Of a stretch of 64,000 nt of DNA, positions 10,984-22,544 are shown piece by piece (the first letter of the stretch is position 1; each line of letters begins with the position of its first letter). The notes beneath the pieces were generated by a model. The model was not told the DNA's origin. It saw only the letters and a list, made by a program, of their open reading frames with translations, and ran no database searches. The translations under genes and the position numbers were made by a program. The stretch is from Grifola frondosa (lineage: Eukaryota > Basidiomycota > Agaricomycetes > Polyporales > Grifolaceae), in the NCBI GenBank assembly GCA_001683735.1, contig LUGG01000003.1, forward strand, positions 2,232,001 through 2,296,000, given 5' to 3'.

Positions 10984-13594
10984 TCACAGGGTCACCCACC
11001 CTCTATCCAATGCGATTCTCAGGACTTCCGTTGCGCTCTTAGGCCCAAGCGCGGAAGATGTCTTCATAGGTGCTTGAACCTTCCGTCTAGCCTTCCGCCC
11101 AGTAGACGGTGGCCTACAGACTGCAACGCATGTGCTAAGTATGTCTTCCATCTCCACGAGGCATTGATAGCACTCTCGCTCTGTGAAGATCGATGACGAA
11201 GCAGCAACGGCGGTGTTCTTGCGGGAAATAGCAGGAGCGCGTAAACATTTCGAGCGTAGAAGTTTGAGGGAAAGGTAATGAAGCCACTACGCAAAATGTG
11301 ATGTCTGAGTTAACTTGATCTTACGGTGAGATATATGGAATCTCACCATCACGTTCGTCAGAGGGCGGTAGTCCTCCCACAGCCCTCCGTTATGTACCTT
11401 CATCATTCGATAGACATCGAACTGGTAATCGCCTATAGGATAGGTATCAGTAAGCGTGCATATAATCAGTGATGACGGCAAGCGTACCTTCGCCTTCAAA
11501 TATTTCCTCTTCGAATGGAGTCCAATAGCTGCTAGTACCATCACCATCCTCAGCGTCCATGCGGGCCAACCCAAGGTCGATGATAGTCGCGCTGACTCCA
11601 TGAGCAGTATGATCCATAGGAATTCTCTTCCCTGTTGCATTATGCGGCTTCGAAACGGGGACATCCTTCACTAGGATCTGTCCCCAGTGAAGGTCGCGGT
11701 GCTGCGGGGACAGAATCAATATCAGCAAGACAGCATGAGGAGTGATGATATTACCTCAAAGCGGACGAGATCTTCTGCCTCAGAGAGTGCGCGGGCCACT
11801 TGCCAGAAGAGACTGCACGCCTGCCTCCAGCTGTTCTTGGATCCAGTATCGAATGCGTATGCTTCCAAGTCGGCGCCACCATTGGGGAGAACGATGATAG
11901 CGAACACCTGCGAGACCGTGAAACAGTCTAGCTTGTGGATGAGCTATATTCAAGAACATTCCATGACCCCACTTACCAGGTCTGACAGCCTCACTCCCTT
12001 TCTTCTCATTATACTCATCCCATAGGTCCAGTAATAAGGAGGGATATTTACCACGCACTATGTACGTTCGGAGAAGCGTCACAAAGCCGGCGCACATATC
12101 GCCCAATGCACGTGTGACAATGATCTCCTTTAACACATCCTTTGCATCGCTTGGCGCAGGAGCGTCAACATCGACATCAACGACTCCGCATTCCTCGTCT
12201 CGCAGGGGGATGACTTTCAAGACGACGTCTCCAATACCGAACACCTCCGAAAAAGAGGCTTCACCGATCTTCTGGAAGCACACCTGCTTCGATCTGGGAC
12301 TGTTTTTGGACGGCTGTACGATGGGGTCGAAGGGGAACATTTCAATGAATGCAGAGAACTCATATGGAGTTGGCTGCGCACATTCTGTGAGGAGCGGCTG
12401 CAAATACGCAGGTGGCAATGGCTCATCTACATGTAATGCTTCCACTTCCGCAAGAGCCGAAGGAGAAAGCGCTAGGTTCGAGAGATCCAAAGAGAGGTCA
12501 AAATCTGTTGGTGTTGTGGGAGAGGGAGGGGAAGGTGGGGCTGGGAAGATGGTTCGTCCAGGTCGGGAACGAATTGGCGTGAGCTGCCGAGGCTTAGATC
12601 GCTTGTTGGTGGAGTCCTCAAATGAAGATCTCGGAAGGTGGGACTCCACAGACTGCTGAATGCGAGATATGAAAGCGGGAGGGATAGGTGCTGTAGAATG
12701 CGCTGTAGAATGCTGGCGGGAGGATCTCTTCACCGGGGCATGCAACACAGGAGGTGATGGAGACGGGGACGGGGACGGTGTGGGTGTCGGCGATAAAATA
12801 ATGTTAGGTCGCTTGCGTGCTATCCTTAGTCGCGAACGAAGGGGAAGAATAGACGTAGATGGGGTCTCTGGGGACAGCTGGAGGGCAGGAAGTATGATTT
12901 TCTTGTTGGGTTCTTCGTTTTCAGAATCGTCCGATAAGATCACAATAGGCTGCGCTCTGTTGATCGGCTGCCGTGCTCGTCTCGGAACGAGAAACTCGTC
13001 TTCGCTATCGGATAGCACTGTGGTGTTCCTCTTCGCGCCCAAAACGTTTTCACGCTTCCCGTTCTTGCGTAATTTGGAAGGGGTAGGATTGACTTGCACG
13101 TCTGGTCTAGAAACCCTCCTCTCCTGACTTATTCGTCGACCTTGCGCATCCAAAATGATAATATCCACATCCACAACTGGAGAAAGAGGCTTCAGTGGTG
13201 TGCCTTTTCCCAACATAGGTTTTCGCTTCTTCCGCAGTGGAACAATCGGTGAAGCTGGCACGTTGGGAGGAAATGAAGCCAACGGTTTGCGAACCGGCAC
13301 TGCAGCATTAACAACGCCAGTTTTAACCACTTTGGCTGACCTTTTCGCCTTTTTCATAGGAGATGAGGGGCTTTTGCTTGGTATGGCTGCCGACGAGGAC
13401 GACACGGTGGAACGGCGTGCAGTTGGTTTTCTTCGGGTTTGACCAAGTAGCTGCGTAGGGATTGCATTCTCCTGTTTCTCTTGTGTCAAGTCACCGTCCG
13501 GTATTTGAGCGCGTTCACGATCCTCGGATACGTTCACGATGCGATGGCCTCGACGACCATAGGCGAAGACTTGTTTCGTTCTGGTGCCTAACAT
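10984..13594 (-). CDS. Haspin-like serine/threonine protein kinase
   Basis: Five exons (13594-11977, 11927-11755, 11701-11488, 11432-11347, 11286-10984) give 2394 nt and a 797-residue protein without any frame problem. The first roughly 400 residues are disordered, basic and Ser/Pro-rich, beginning MLGTRTKQVFAYGRRG. The kinase domain follows: FQKIGEASFSEVFG (glycine loop region), VVLKVIPL (ATP-binding Lys), an acidic insert, VFAIIVLPNGG (hinge), HRDLHWGQILVK (catalytic loop), IIDLGLAR (the degenerate DFG equivalent of haspins), DYQFDVYRMMK and TNVMWLHYLSLKLL. Haspin phosphorylates histone H3 Thr3 at mitosis and recruits the chromosomal passenger complex. The C-terminal tail after LLRSK is basic and less conserved. 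It is divergently paired with PSF2. Confidence 0.93.
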
Positions 13595-13858
13595 CTTCCA
13601 GAGTGGATAAACCTATCCGCGTGGTCGAATTCAGAGAGCTGTTCTGAGCAAGAAGGCTCCCAGAGAGAAGCAAGGTGCGAACGACGGTCTTTCGGATCGT
13701 GCTGAATGCGAGAATGACATCAAACCAACCGTGGCAATCGAACGCGACGCGTTTTCAGTCATGTGATCCTGTCAGACGCGCGTGTATAAACAGACATCAA
13801 CAACGCGCTTGAGGCGGGTTGTCGCGTTTTCATCTCAATCTCATCTTGGTCTAATATC
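13595..13858. promoter_or_regulatory. Bidirectional haspin-PSF2 promoter with an MCB (ACGCGT) element
   Basis: The 264 bp between the two divergent starts contains ACGCGT at 13747-13752, the MCB core bound by MBF-type G1/S factors. Related CGCG-rich motifs occur at about 13773-13781 and 13811-13831 (ACGCGCGT, GGCGGGTTGTCGCG). A TATA-like TATAAA sits at about 13785, 75 bp before the PSF2 ATG. Both genes are cell-cycle genes, so shared G1/S control is a reasonable inference. Confidence 0.55.
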
Positions 13859-14631
13859 ATGGCTCTTCCTCCGTCCTTGCGCGCTAATATTACACCGGCT
13901 GAATTAGAGCTCATTGCTTCAGAACAGCTCGTGGAAATAATCCCTTTGGTGGCTATGGAACGAACGGCATTCATCTCTGTGCGGTACACACTAGGATACA
14001 TGTGGACGACCAAAGCTGACAGTCATCTTGTAGGGAGCATATGGACCATTGCGGCCTCCAACGAAATGCAAGATACCCATCTGGATGGCCACAAATTTGA
14101 AGTTAAAGAAGAAATGTCATATCGTTCCCCCAGACTGGCTCAACGTCGGTGTGTTACTTCCTTGCATCGCCGTAAACTGAATTCATCATGCCCAAGGATG
14201 CCGGTAGAATTTCTGCAGGAACGTCTCGCTCGAGAAACTAGTGAGCCAGATTTCAGCGAGCTTCCTTTTCGCTTCTCGGAGGTGGCGAAGGTCCTGCTGG
14301 ATGTGTGCGTTAGCGATTTCTATATGCTGGACCTGACTGACAGGCATATGCAGGGCGCCGGATGATATTCCGAATCCGGACAAAGTCCGTTCTTTGTTGA
14401 AAGATATCCGTGAGGCACGACAAGCCAAGAGTCGAGAAGGTCTTGCAAAACTAGACCACAGCGAACTCAGGGTGAGCTGCTCTTCAGCTTTCGGAAGCGA
14501 AGTAATTCTAACCGTCCCCATCACCACAGCTTCCAAATCTCTGTGCCATGGAGATCAATGAAATTCGACCATTCTTCGTTCGCGCAATGAGTGTCCTAAC
14601 ACAACTGGTCCGAGAGCCACGACAAGGGTAG
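13859..14631 (+). CDS. PSF2: GINS complex subunit PSF2
   Basis: Exons 13859-13978, 14034-14148, 14208-14304, 14354-14471 and 14530-14631 total 552 nt and encode 183 residues, the normal PSF2 size. Family motifs are clear: ITPAELELIASEQLVEIIPL near the N-terminus, MERTAFISGAYGP across intron 1, LKLKKKCHIVPPDWLNVEFLQERL across intron 2, a helical middle, and MEINEIRPFFVRAMSVLTQL at the end. PSF2 is part of the GINS tetramer, which joins MCM2-7 and CDC45 in the replicative helicase. All four introns keep the frame. It is divergent from haspin and convergent with the TRP channel gene. Confidence 0.95.
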
Positions 14632-14830
14632 CCTGCGTGATACCAGTAACATAACCCCAAGAAAATACCAACGTCGAGTACAACACTGTAGCCTAGGATG
14701 TAGCATTAATACAACAACACAAACGGACAGATAGCGGTGGGAAAAAGGAAACAGTCCATGATATCGATTGTCGTAGGTTGAACATCATCCGTGTTCTTCG
14801 TCTGATCGTTTGCAGGCGGCCACTACAAGC

Positions 14831-17800
14831 TCATTGCGCTTTCTGCTCCGCCACAATTTTCGTTAGCGCCTCAATTTGTTCTCTCAACGCCTTGATCTCC
14901 CGTACTATTACTGCCTCGCTCGACTATTCCAAAGGGACATGAGGGGGGGGTGTTCTTCAGAAGAAATAGCACTCACATGACACGTATCGGGGAACGCGGC
15001 GATAAGTTGGCTGAATGGGACTTTGCTAATTTGCAGTCCCCGATCCCTATCCTCTCCTAGGACCTCCGGATCTTGGTACTGGGGTATGTCCTCCTCGCCT
15101 TCATCAGGATGGCTTAGCCAGTCTTTAACCCACTTATTCTTGGAAGGATCAAGTTCCGCCTCATAGATAGCGATGACAGACAGCGGGATGAAGAATACGA
15201 CCAGCATCACGTAGCGATTGATCTGATGTCTCGTCAATACATTTTTCGAAATAGGATGATGATAGTACACCTACCTTGGCATATGTTTTCTCGCTCACGA
15301 AAAATCTGCAAAGATATGTCAAGGTTAAAGATTGACAACCGTAGGCGAGAGCTTACTCGAAGGGGCCACAAGAAAGATCTCGATGATGTTGAACGGAGGA
15401 GGGTAGGCATACTCGTCGGGAGCCCTGATCATCCCAACAACCTTGCCAGCAAAGTATGTCAAGTATTCAGCGGCAGCATCTCCGACAACCTATGCGAATG
15501 GACAACAGAGTAAGTTTAAGGACGAGTTTCAAGCTAATTACGCTCACGTCGTCATATGCGGATGAAAAGAGGGAGATGAGCACGTTGAGCAAAATGATGG
15601 CTGTGGCGACATTCCATCTGTAGAGCACTATTGATGGCTATCAAAGAACAAATCCCGAGTACGCACAGATAGAATAACACCAATCCGGCCGGCCTGCGGA
15701 ATGGTAGAACTGATGAGTGATGATCACCATCGGTTTAACTATTACTTACGTAGAGCTGAACATATCATAGTTCGGGGACCTGCGCAACGTCCATACCGGC
15801 ATGAATGATCGCACCAATAAACTGAACACAATTACACAGCAGAATATACGCACTGCAACAACGCCTGGACAAGGACATTGAAAATCTGTGCAATTATTCA
15901 TGATCGTGGAACCGTATCCATGAATATGACATAGCTGGATCGCATACCTCATTGGGGTGATCAGTTTGTCCGTCTGCAGCATCAAGAGCATAAAGGCCTT
16001 GCATAAACCCGATCCCGAGCAATGCAAGTAGCTGGGTCAAATTTTATGTCAATGTAGTGGCGTTGATGGACAGAGAGTGACGCACTCCAAAGAATATCCC
16101 GGATTCCTTTAGCATGCGACCAACGCATATCTGCATTGTGCCTACAAATCTAGATGTGCAATGAGGAAACATCCAAGCAGATGGTGAAGCGGATGTACTT
16201 ATAACCATCGAAGATCGGAATAATCTCTGAAGGAATGAGGTTAGTGGAGACTTAAACCTTTTAATGTCATGAACATACTCATCCTGAGGAGAAAACTTAT
16301 TAGAAAAAAAACATTCAGGTGACCTTGCTCGACCTACCAGAGTAGAGGAGCGGCGAAGCTTAGGCATTGAAAGCTCCGCACACGGAGAACAGTGCTCTGA
16401 TCTCCTGTGGACGCGATCCCCGCAACGCGAAGGGCAAAGGCAACCATCAACAGACAGTCTGTAACAAAGGATGCGACGTTCCAGAAACCAAATGCACGCC
16501 AGGTGACAAACGTGAGTAGTTTGTAAATCTAGATTAAATACAGATCAGTATTATTTCTACGTAATCGATGAAACACTCGCCTTGTGAAGATCTAAATACA
16601 AGGGGAAAATTATGAGCTGATGCAAGAGTCGTTGGAGAGGCTATTTCTACCTTCAAACGAGAATGCTAAACCCAGAACATACATAACAACCTCCCATTTG
16701 TCTAGGCCTGAATGTGTGGGATCCAGTTTGTCTAGGGGTTCACGTACTGCATACATTCAGACATTACACGTTGTGAGCTATCCCAACAAGAAAAGGATGT
16801 GGATGCCAACCTGCCTGCGAGTATGCGAAGAGGAAAAGCAACCATACCAAAATCCGGAAAATGTTCTGGTATCTATGTGGGCCACATAAATGAGTGTCCA
16901 GTCGACCGAGTTATACTGGACTAGAGACTCACCGAGGAACACTTAGCCGAGATGGATCAAGGTGGCTCCAAAACCCATTGTGGGTAGCTTCCCTGAACGG
17001 TTTGACTGCCGCAGGGACATGTCAACACGAATTGCAGAGATGAATATAGAAGTCACATACAGTCGAGGTCGTGGTCTTGGTCGTGTTTCTGGATTAGCCG
17101 TCCCCGCCACAAGTCATCAACGACTGTGATAGTCAGACGTAAGCGACAAATTACATCCAGGACCACTAAAGCCTACCAGCTTGAGCTTCACTCGAAGATA
17201 GAAATATTGTACTATTAACCATGATATTAGACATAACGGCCAGTAATAAAATTTAGAAAACGTACCAGTGGGAGTCAATTGCCATCTCCAGAGCACTAAC
17301 CTTGTCACTCGTGTCACCATCGACCTCTTTGTGTGTAAAGCGAGTAGCCATCATGGAGGATATTTTATCCTGAGGAGCCAAATGAATTACTCGACGTGCG
17401 AGAACTTCGCATGCGATAGCTGACATTTTGTGAGACATAATATCAATATTAGTGTAGAATTGTTAGTGTAGTCTTGGGCGCACCTCTTCCATAATTTTCG
17501 CCATAGTCAGCAGGGTTGTGATCTGCATCCCACATAAACTCCTTACGGGCTCGTATCAAGCAATAGGGCAGCTGAAAATATAATATGCACACTCAAGGTG
17601 AATATCTACTCAGTGATCGAAGGACAAGTTCTCACAGCCTCCAAGAAATCTCCTGCAGCTGCGATGTATGCATTCACGACTTGAGGAGTAATCACTCTGC
17701 TGGTGGGGTCACTGATGCTGTCCTCCGGCACTTCTACCGGTAGCAACTTGAGAGTGAGTGTCCGCACACGCCTAACCAGACCTGTAAGAGTTTCTTCATC

Positions 17801-17914
17801 AAAAATCACTGAAAGAGGATAAACCGCGTGCATACTTGTGGTCGTTTCTGGAGATGGATGGAGCGACTCTACGGAGAGAATGGACGTCTGCTCCTCGGTT
17901 GTCAACATTGTCAT
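14831..17914 (-). CDS. YVC1-type (TRPY) vacuolar cation channel
   Basis: A gene of many short exons read right to left. The N-terminal cytoplasmic part carries LTLKLLPVEVPEDSISDPTS, SRVITPQVVNAYIAAAGDFL, LIRARKEFMWDADHNPADYG and AIACEVLARRVIHLAPQDKI, all typical of fungal YVC1 relatives. The channel domain includes GTMQICVGRML before a transmembrane helix, a pore-region segment SPNYDMFSST and a final helix with NVLISLFSSAY. Near the end are RYVMLVVFFIPLSVIA, an acidic DEGEEDIPQ tail and a C-terminal coiled coil (EIKALREQIEALTKIV). The stop is at 14831-14833. Fungal YVC1 channels release Ca2+ from the vacuole in response to stretch and Ca2+. Individual exon limits were not all resolved. No frame break was noticed. 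The start at 17914 is the best-placed ATG. Confidence 0.85.
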
Positions 17915-18192
17915 TCAGCTCAAAGGTCCAGGATACCCCAGATCGGTCCACTGTCGCGAAATAAGCGGTGAAATAGTGCAGCTGACGAGTCAGAGCATCA
18001 GAGAGCTTATCAGGGGTCGAAATATAAAAAATGAAGGGACGGTGGGACGGACAGCCTACCATGACGTCCGAACCCCGCACTGTGACCACTGTCCAAGAGC
18101 GCTCGGAGTCTGCCGAAACGACCATCGGCGCTACTCACTGCTATTGTTGCGGTCGCAGTCAGACTTCAGTACATCACAATCGAATTACCACA

Positions 18193-18908
18193 ATGCCAGT
18201 GAGTCCAATACTTTGTTATGCGCTGCACATTTGTATCCTCATTCATATCGAAGGCATACCACTCCTCTTTCAATGAGGAACCCGACGTTCGTGAAGTCGG
18301 GAACATGTCCGTCCTACCAATCAAGACCAAGATTCGTGGCCCGGCTCCAGTGGGTACGTATCGCTGCCCCACACGTTCGCGTAGATCCCAATTGAGACAT
18401 TTCGCTCTGCCAGCGGATGCCTCGCAAGCCGACATAATTGATGAGACACTCGACCTCTTCCGTGCCAACTCACTCTTTCGCAATTTCGAGATCAAGGGTC
18501 CTGCCGACCGCCTGCTGATCGTCCTCATCCTCTTCATCTCCGAATGTCTGGCCAAGCTGGGCACAGCGCGCACCGTTCCCAACCAGCTCGAAGCGAACAA
18601 ATCTCTTAATACCCTCGCTGTTGACAACTTCCCCATCCCCGGCGACGCTAACTTCTTGTTGAATGCTCATTACGCACCACCAGGCAGTCGCGCTGATGCA
18701 GGTGAGTAATTTCATATGTATGGGACAGAGCAATACAATGTCGTAATTTTGGTGTGTAGATTACTTGCGGCAATATTTGGTCCAAGTACGACAGGAGCTT
18801 GCGGCGCGCTTGGTAGAGAAGCTGTACGCAGATGGAACGGGCAAGCCCAGCAAATGGTGGATGTCGTTCCAGAAGAGACGTTTCATGAATAGGAGCTTGG
18901 GCACATAG
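18193..18908 (+). CDS. ARC18: Arp2/3 complex subunit 3 (ARPC3, p21-Arc)
   Basis: Four exons (18193-18198, 18254-18353, 18414-18701, 18760-18908) total 543 nt and encode 180 residues, the usual ARPC3 length. The first exon codes only for Met-Pro. Motifs include AYHSSFNEEP, GNMSVLPIKTKIRGPAP, DIIDETLDLFRANSLFRNFE, ADRLLIVLILFISECL and WWMSFQKRRFMNRSLG at the C-terminus. ARPC3 is a structural subunit of the Arp2/3 actin-nucleating complex that makes branched actin at endocytic sites. The 5' interval shared with the divergent TRP channel gene is about 280 bp. The 3' end converges on NOB1 with 146 bp between stops. Confidence 0.95.
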
Positions 18909-19054
18909 AAGGTTTCGAGGATCATCCATATGTATTTCACTCGCACGCATTACACCAAACTTAATCTCAGAGCGATCAAATATATCGTATCCAATACAAC
19001 AGCACAAACAGAACCTATAACCAGCATGCAGGTAAGCAACACGCAACATGACAC

Positions 19055-20694
19055 TCACTTTTGTCTCTTCCGCTCGTTCGGATTTTTCCTCCCATGCCCA
19101 ATAATCGGCATGTCACCATCCATCCCGCGACTCCTCATCGTCCTCCCCTTGCCACCAGTCCCCGTACTCAAGATCTCTGGCACCCAATCTGGATCCATCC
19201 AGCTGCCCAGCACTGCCCCGCCCTGGCCCACTTCAGTACTTCTACTTGCCGCATTCAACATCCGGCGCTCCTCACGCTCGCGCTTTCCATCCGCATGCTT
19301 TTTTGCGCGCATCCATGCGGTTTGGTCCTCCCGAAGAACGAGTCCCTCTCCAGGCCCTGTTTTTGCAGAGCCTGGCTTCGGCGCGGGGATGGAGTAGATC
19401 GTGCCCCTCGTTTTGTATTGGAAGTTCTTCTTAAGATGAACCTGCATCGCAGGTGTGTTCGTGCCTGCGTTGGGAACGAGATAGTCACAGATGCACGGAG
19501 AAGGGTTGGATTACCACACGAAGGACAGAATTTTCGCGATGCATCCTTGGAGATCCTGAACAAATGAAGCGTTCAATGAGAGTTGAGAGTCAACGAGAAG
19601 GAAAAACGCACTTGAAGCAAGCATGACATCTCATTACCCAGCTCTTTACCCGCTCAATCCGCTTCCCTTCCACACCAACCAAGCCGAGGCTCATTTGCAG
19701 CAACACATTCTGCATTGCAAAATCCGCCGTCATGCACGCAACAGGGATCTGCTTTCCCTTGCCCTTTCGCGTTCGTGCGTCCGCTGCAGCAGGAAGTAGA
19801 TCGAGAGCGCGAGATTTATGTAGAGCGACGTTGGACGGTGTGATCCATTCGCCCTCGCCATCGTCTGAATCTGATGGGTTGTCATACAGTGGAGACACGT
19901 CGACGTCGGTGGTCGCGGACGATGTAAGTGCAAGAGATGCCTCCGACAGCATGTTTGAAGACTTGTCAGGCTGCTGATGAAGTCCCCCATCCAAAGGTTC
20001 TCGTTCTTGTTTGGCGTAGACATCGCCATCCATATGAGCTTCCAGCTTCGGGACTTCATCGTCTTCATCCCCAACTGTAGATGGTTCCGTATCTGAAGCC
20101 GGGGGTTCTGTTGCATCCTCACCATCGGTCACACCAGAGCATCCACCTTCTATTGATGCAGGAGTTTCTGCAGGAGCCTCCTCGTCATCCCCCGTTGATG
20201 CTGATGGGTCCGACGCGGGTATCAGTTCGGCTTCAACGCTCTGTAAACAACATAAAGATCGAGGAGAAATTAGCAAAATAGTGTCATACCTCTGGTGCAT
20301 TCTTCGCAGCCTCCGCCTCCCGGACGTCCAACGCATAAAGTCAGTGCGAGCACGCACAAATCGGCATGCGAGAGCACGGAATAGTCTCCGGTTTTCTTCG
20401 CCCACTCGATCACTGCGAGCTCGATCAACATGACATCAAATAGCTGAAAAAATATGAGCGGCGTACCATGCGCCAACGAAGTCGAATCAGGTCCTTGGAC
20501 CTGTATGTGCACCCCGCGGATAGCCCGAGACGTTCAAAGTGCTCTCTGGCACGTTTATCTTTTAGCTCATCGAGGACCTGAGGGAGCGTATAGTATGTCT
20601 CCGCCAGCCCACGCAATGGGGACAACGAGAGGAGGGGTCCGGCATCGAGGACGAGGTTTTTGCAAGCAGGCTTCACGGTGGAAGAGGACGTCAT
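19055..20694 (-). CDS. NOB1: NOB1 endonuclease (20S pre-rRNA D-site), apparent frameshifts
   Basis: The start is the ATG at 20694. The N-terminal PIN domain reads NLVLDAGPLLSLSPLRGL (first catalytic Asp), TYYTLPQVLDELKDKRARE, and IEWAKKTGDYSVLSHADLCV (later acidic residues). An acidic, variable middle region follows. The zinc ribbon is CHACFK...CPSCG (two CxxC pairs). The C-terminus has YKTRGTIYSIPAPKPG and ends GHGRKNPNERKRQK, a NOB1 hallmark. NOB1 makes the final 3' cut of 18S rRNA in the cytoplasm. A 54-bp intron lies at 20413-20466. Two breaks are seen: the frame changes at a G-run (20512-20515) and back at a T-run (20337-20339), so the PIN core is in another frame than its flanks. NOB1 is normally essential, so consensus error is more likely than real loss. 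Confidence 0.85.
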
Positions 20695-20964
20695 GAGCGT
20701 CGACGGCAAGAAATCAAAAAATCAGAGAAATCACGTGCAAGCAGCTCTCGCGTCGGCAGCCCGCGTCGGTGCGCGACTTGCGAAATCGCCACGATCGATT
20801 CGCAGGAATGTAAATATAGTCGAGTCAGAGTCTCGAGCTCCTTGACCTGGACTTGCACGATCTCCTCTGCAGCATCGACATATCCCAACGAGTTACATAT
20901 TTTGATTATGGCAAAGAAGACGTGAGCTCACCGTCAGAGATGCTGACCTCGGTCACTGAAATCG
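20695..20964. promoter_or_regulatory. Bidirectional NOB1-LEU2 promoter with CACGTG
   Basis: The 270 bp separating the two divergent starts contains a palindromic E-box CACGTG at 20732-20737. No CCGG-type Leu3 site of the yeast form (CCGGNNCCGG) was seen. Regulation is otherwise unknown. Confidence 0.4.
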
Positions 20965-22278
20965 ATGGACACCAGCTTTCGAGTAGTCGTCCTTCCCGGA
21001 GATGGAATCGGTAAGCCTCGTCCGACTCAAGTGAAATGACAATCCTTAGTGTGATATCCTCCAGGTCCGGAAGTTGTAGCCGAAGCTACTCGTGTCCTCG
21101 AGGTCGTCTCAGCTGCCTCCACCGAAGTCGAGCTCAAGCTTGAGTCACACGATTTTGGGGGATGCGCAATTGACTCTACGGGCCAGCCGCTTCCCGAGTC
21201 TACGCTCAAAGCATGCCAAGAGGCAGATGCCATTCTCATGGGTACGCAAGTTCACTAGTTCACTCTTTCCTGTGCCTCCTATCGACTGACTCCATGTAGG
21301 CTCTATCGGCGGCCCCAAGTGGGGCGTCAATAGCAAGGTCCGTCCTGAGCAGGGCTTGCTGGCTCTGCGCAAGGCGCTCGGACTCTACGCTAACATCCGT
21401 CCTGCCAACTTCGCATCCGATTCACTCCTGGCGAACTCCCCCCTCAAAGCCTCCGTTGCTCAAGGCGTGGACATCATCGTGGTCCGCGAGCTCATCGGTG
21501 GTGCGTACTTCGGTACACGCAAAGAGCTCGGTACGAGCCCGCAGGAGGACACCGCAGGACACAATGATCTACAGCGTGCCCGAGGTGGAGCGTATCACCC
21601 GCGTCGCCGCGCAGATTGCCCTAGCTGCTGATCCCCCTCTGGCAATCCACTCGATCGACAAGGCGAATGTGCTTGCAAGCTCGCGCTTGTGGAGGAAAGT
21701 GGTCACAGAGACCTTGCAGGCCGAGTACCCGCAGCTGAAGCTCGACCACCATCTTGTCGACTCAGCCGCAATGGTGATCGTGTCAAGCCCCCGAAAACTC
21801 AATGGTGTCGTCTTGACCGAAAACCTCTTCGGAGATATGTGAGTGCAGATTCATTTGGCGATGAAGTTGGTCTGAGTTTCGGTTTCTTTGCAGTCTATCC
21901 GATGAGTCGAGTGTCATTCCAGGTTCTTTGGGTCTGCTACCTTCGGCTTCGCTCGCTGGAGCCCCTTCTGTGGACGACGCCGCCTCGGCCAACTTCAAGC
22001 CTACCTCCGGGTTGTATGAGCCAATCCACGGATCTGCTCCAGATATTGCAGGACAGGGAATCGCTAACCCCATTGGCACCATCCTCAGTGCCGCCATGCT
22101 GCTTCGTTACTCTCTCGGCCTTGAGCGATACGCGAAGGCCATCGAGGAAGCGGTGCGGAAGGTCTTGGATGAAAAGGAGAAGGGTGGGTTGGAGCTGCGC
22201 ACCGCCGATCTTGGCGGTAGCATTGGGACCAAGGCCATTGGAGACAAAATTGTGGAAACATTGAAGACTTTGCTGTAA
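20965..22278 (+). CDS. LEU2: 3-isopropylmalate dehydrogenase, with one apparent 2-nt deletion
   Basis: Exons 20965-21010, 21065-21241, 21300-21838 and 21894-22278. Motifs span the whole enzyme: [116 protein letters not shown] (metal-binding Asp), [21 protein letters not shown]. It oxidatively decarboxylates 3-isopropylmalate in leucine biosynthesis. The exons sum to 1147 nt, two short of a multiple of three. The break is at about 21557, where EDTA should continue into a residue plus DTMIYSV but two bases are missing. With them restored the length would be 382 residues, normal for the family. All other introns keep phase. Confidence 0.9.
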
Positions 22279-22544
22279 GATGTCTCAAAGACTACGGAAG
22301 TTACAAAGGAATCTATGTAGCAACTACTTACTTACGAAGTTGTAGGATCAGTTTCTCTACCCCGGTCAAATGACTGGAAAATTATGCCGGCCCAACAGTC
22401 GTGGTCGAAATCCGAGGCACGTGAAGCGGGGACTCCCAAGATCCATCTATAACGTTTCATCTTATCTCATTTGCTCAAAAGTACATAAAGCCACATGAAT
22501 AGCACCATGCAACGTATCCGCATGTTCCCCTGGTAGTGTGCAGC

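Noticed and set aside
12060..13442. Long plus-strand frames opposite haspin
   Set aside because: They are antisense shadows of the low-complexity N-terminus of the kinase.
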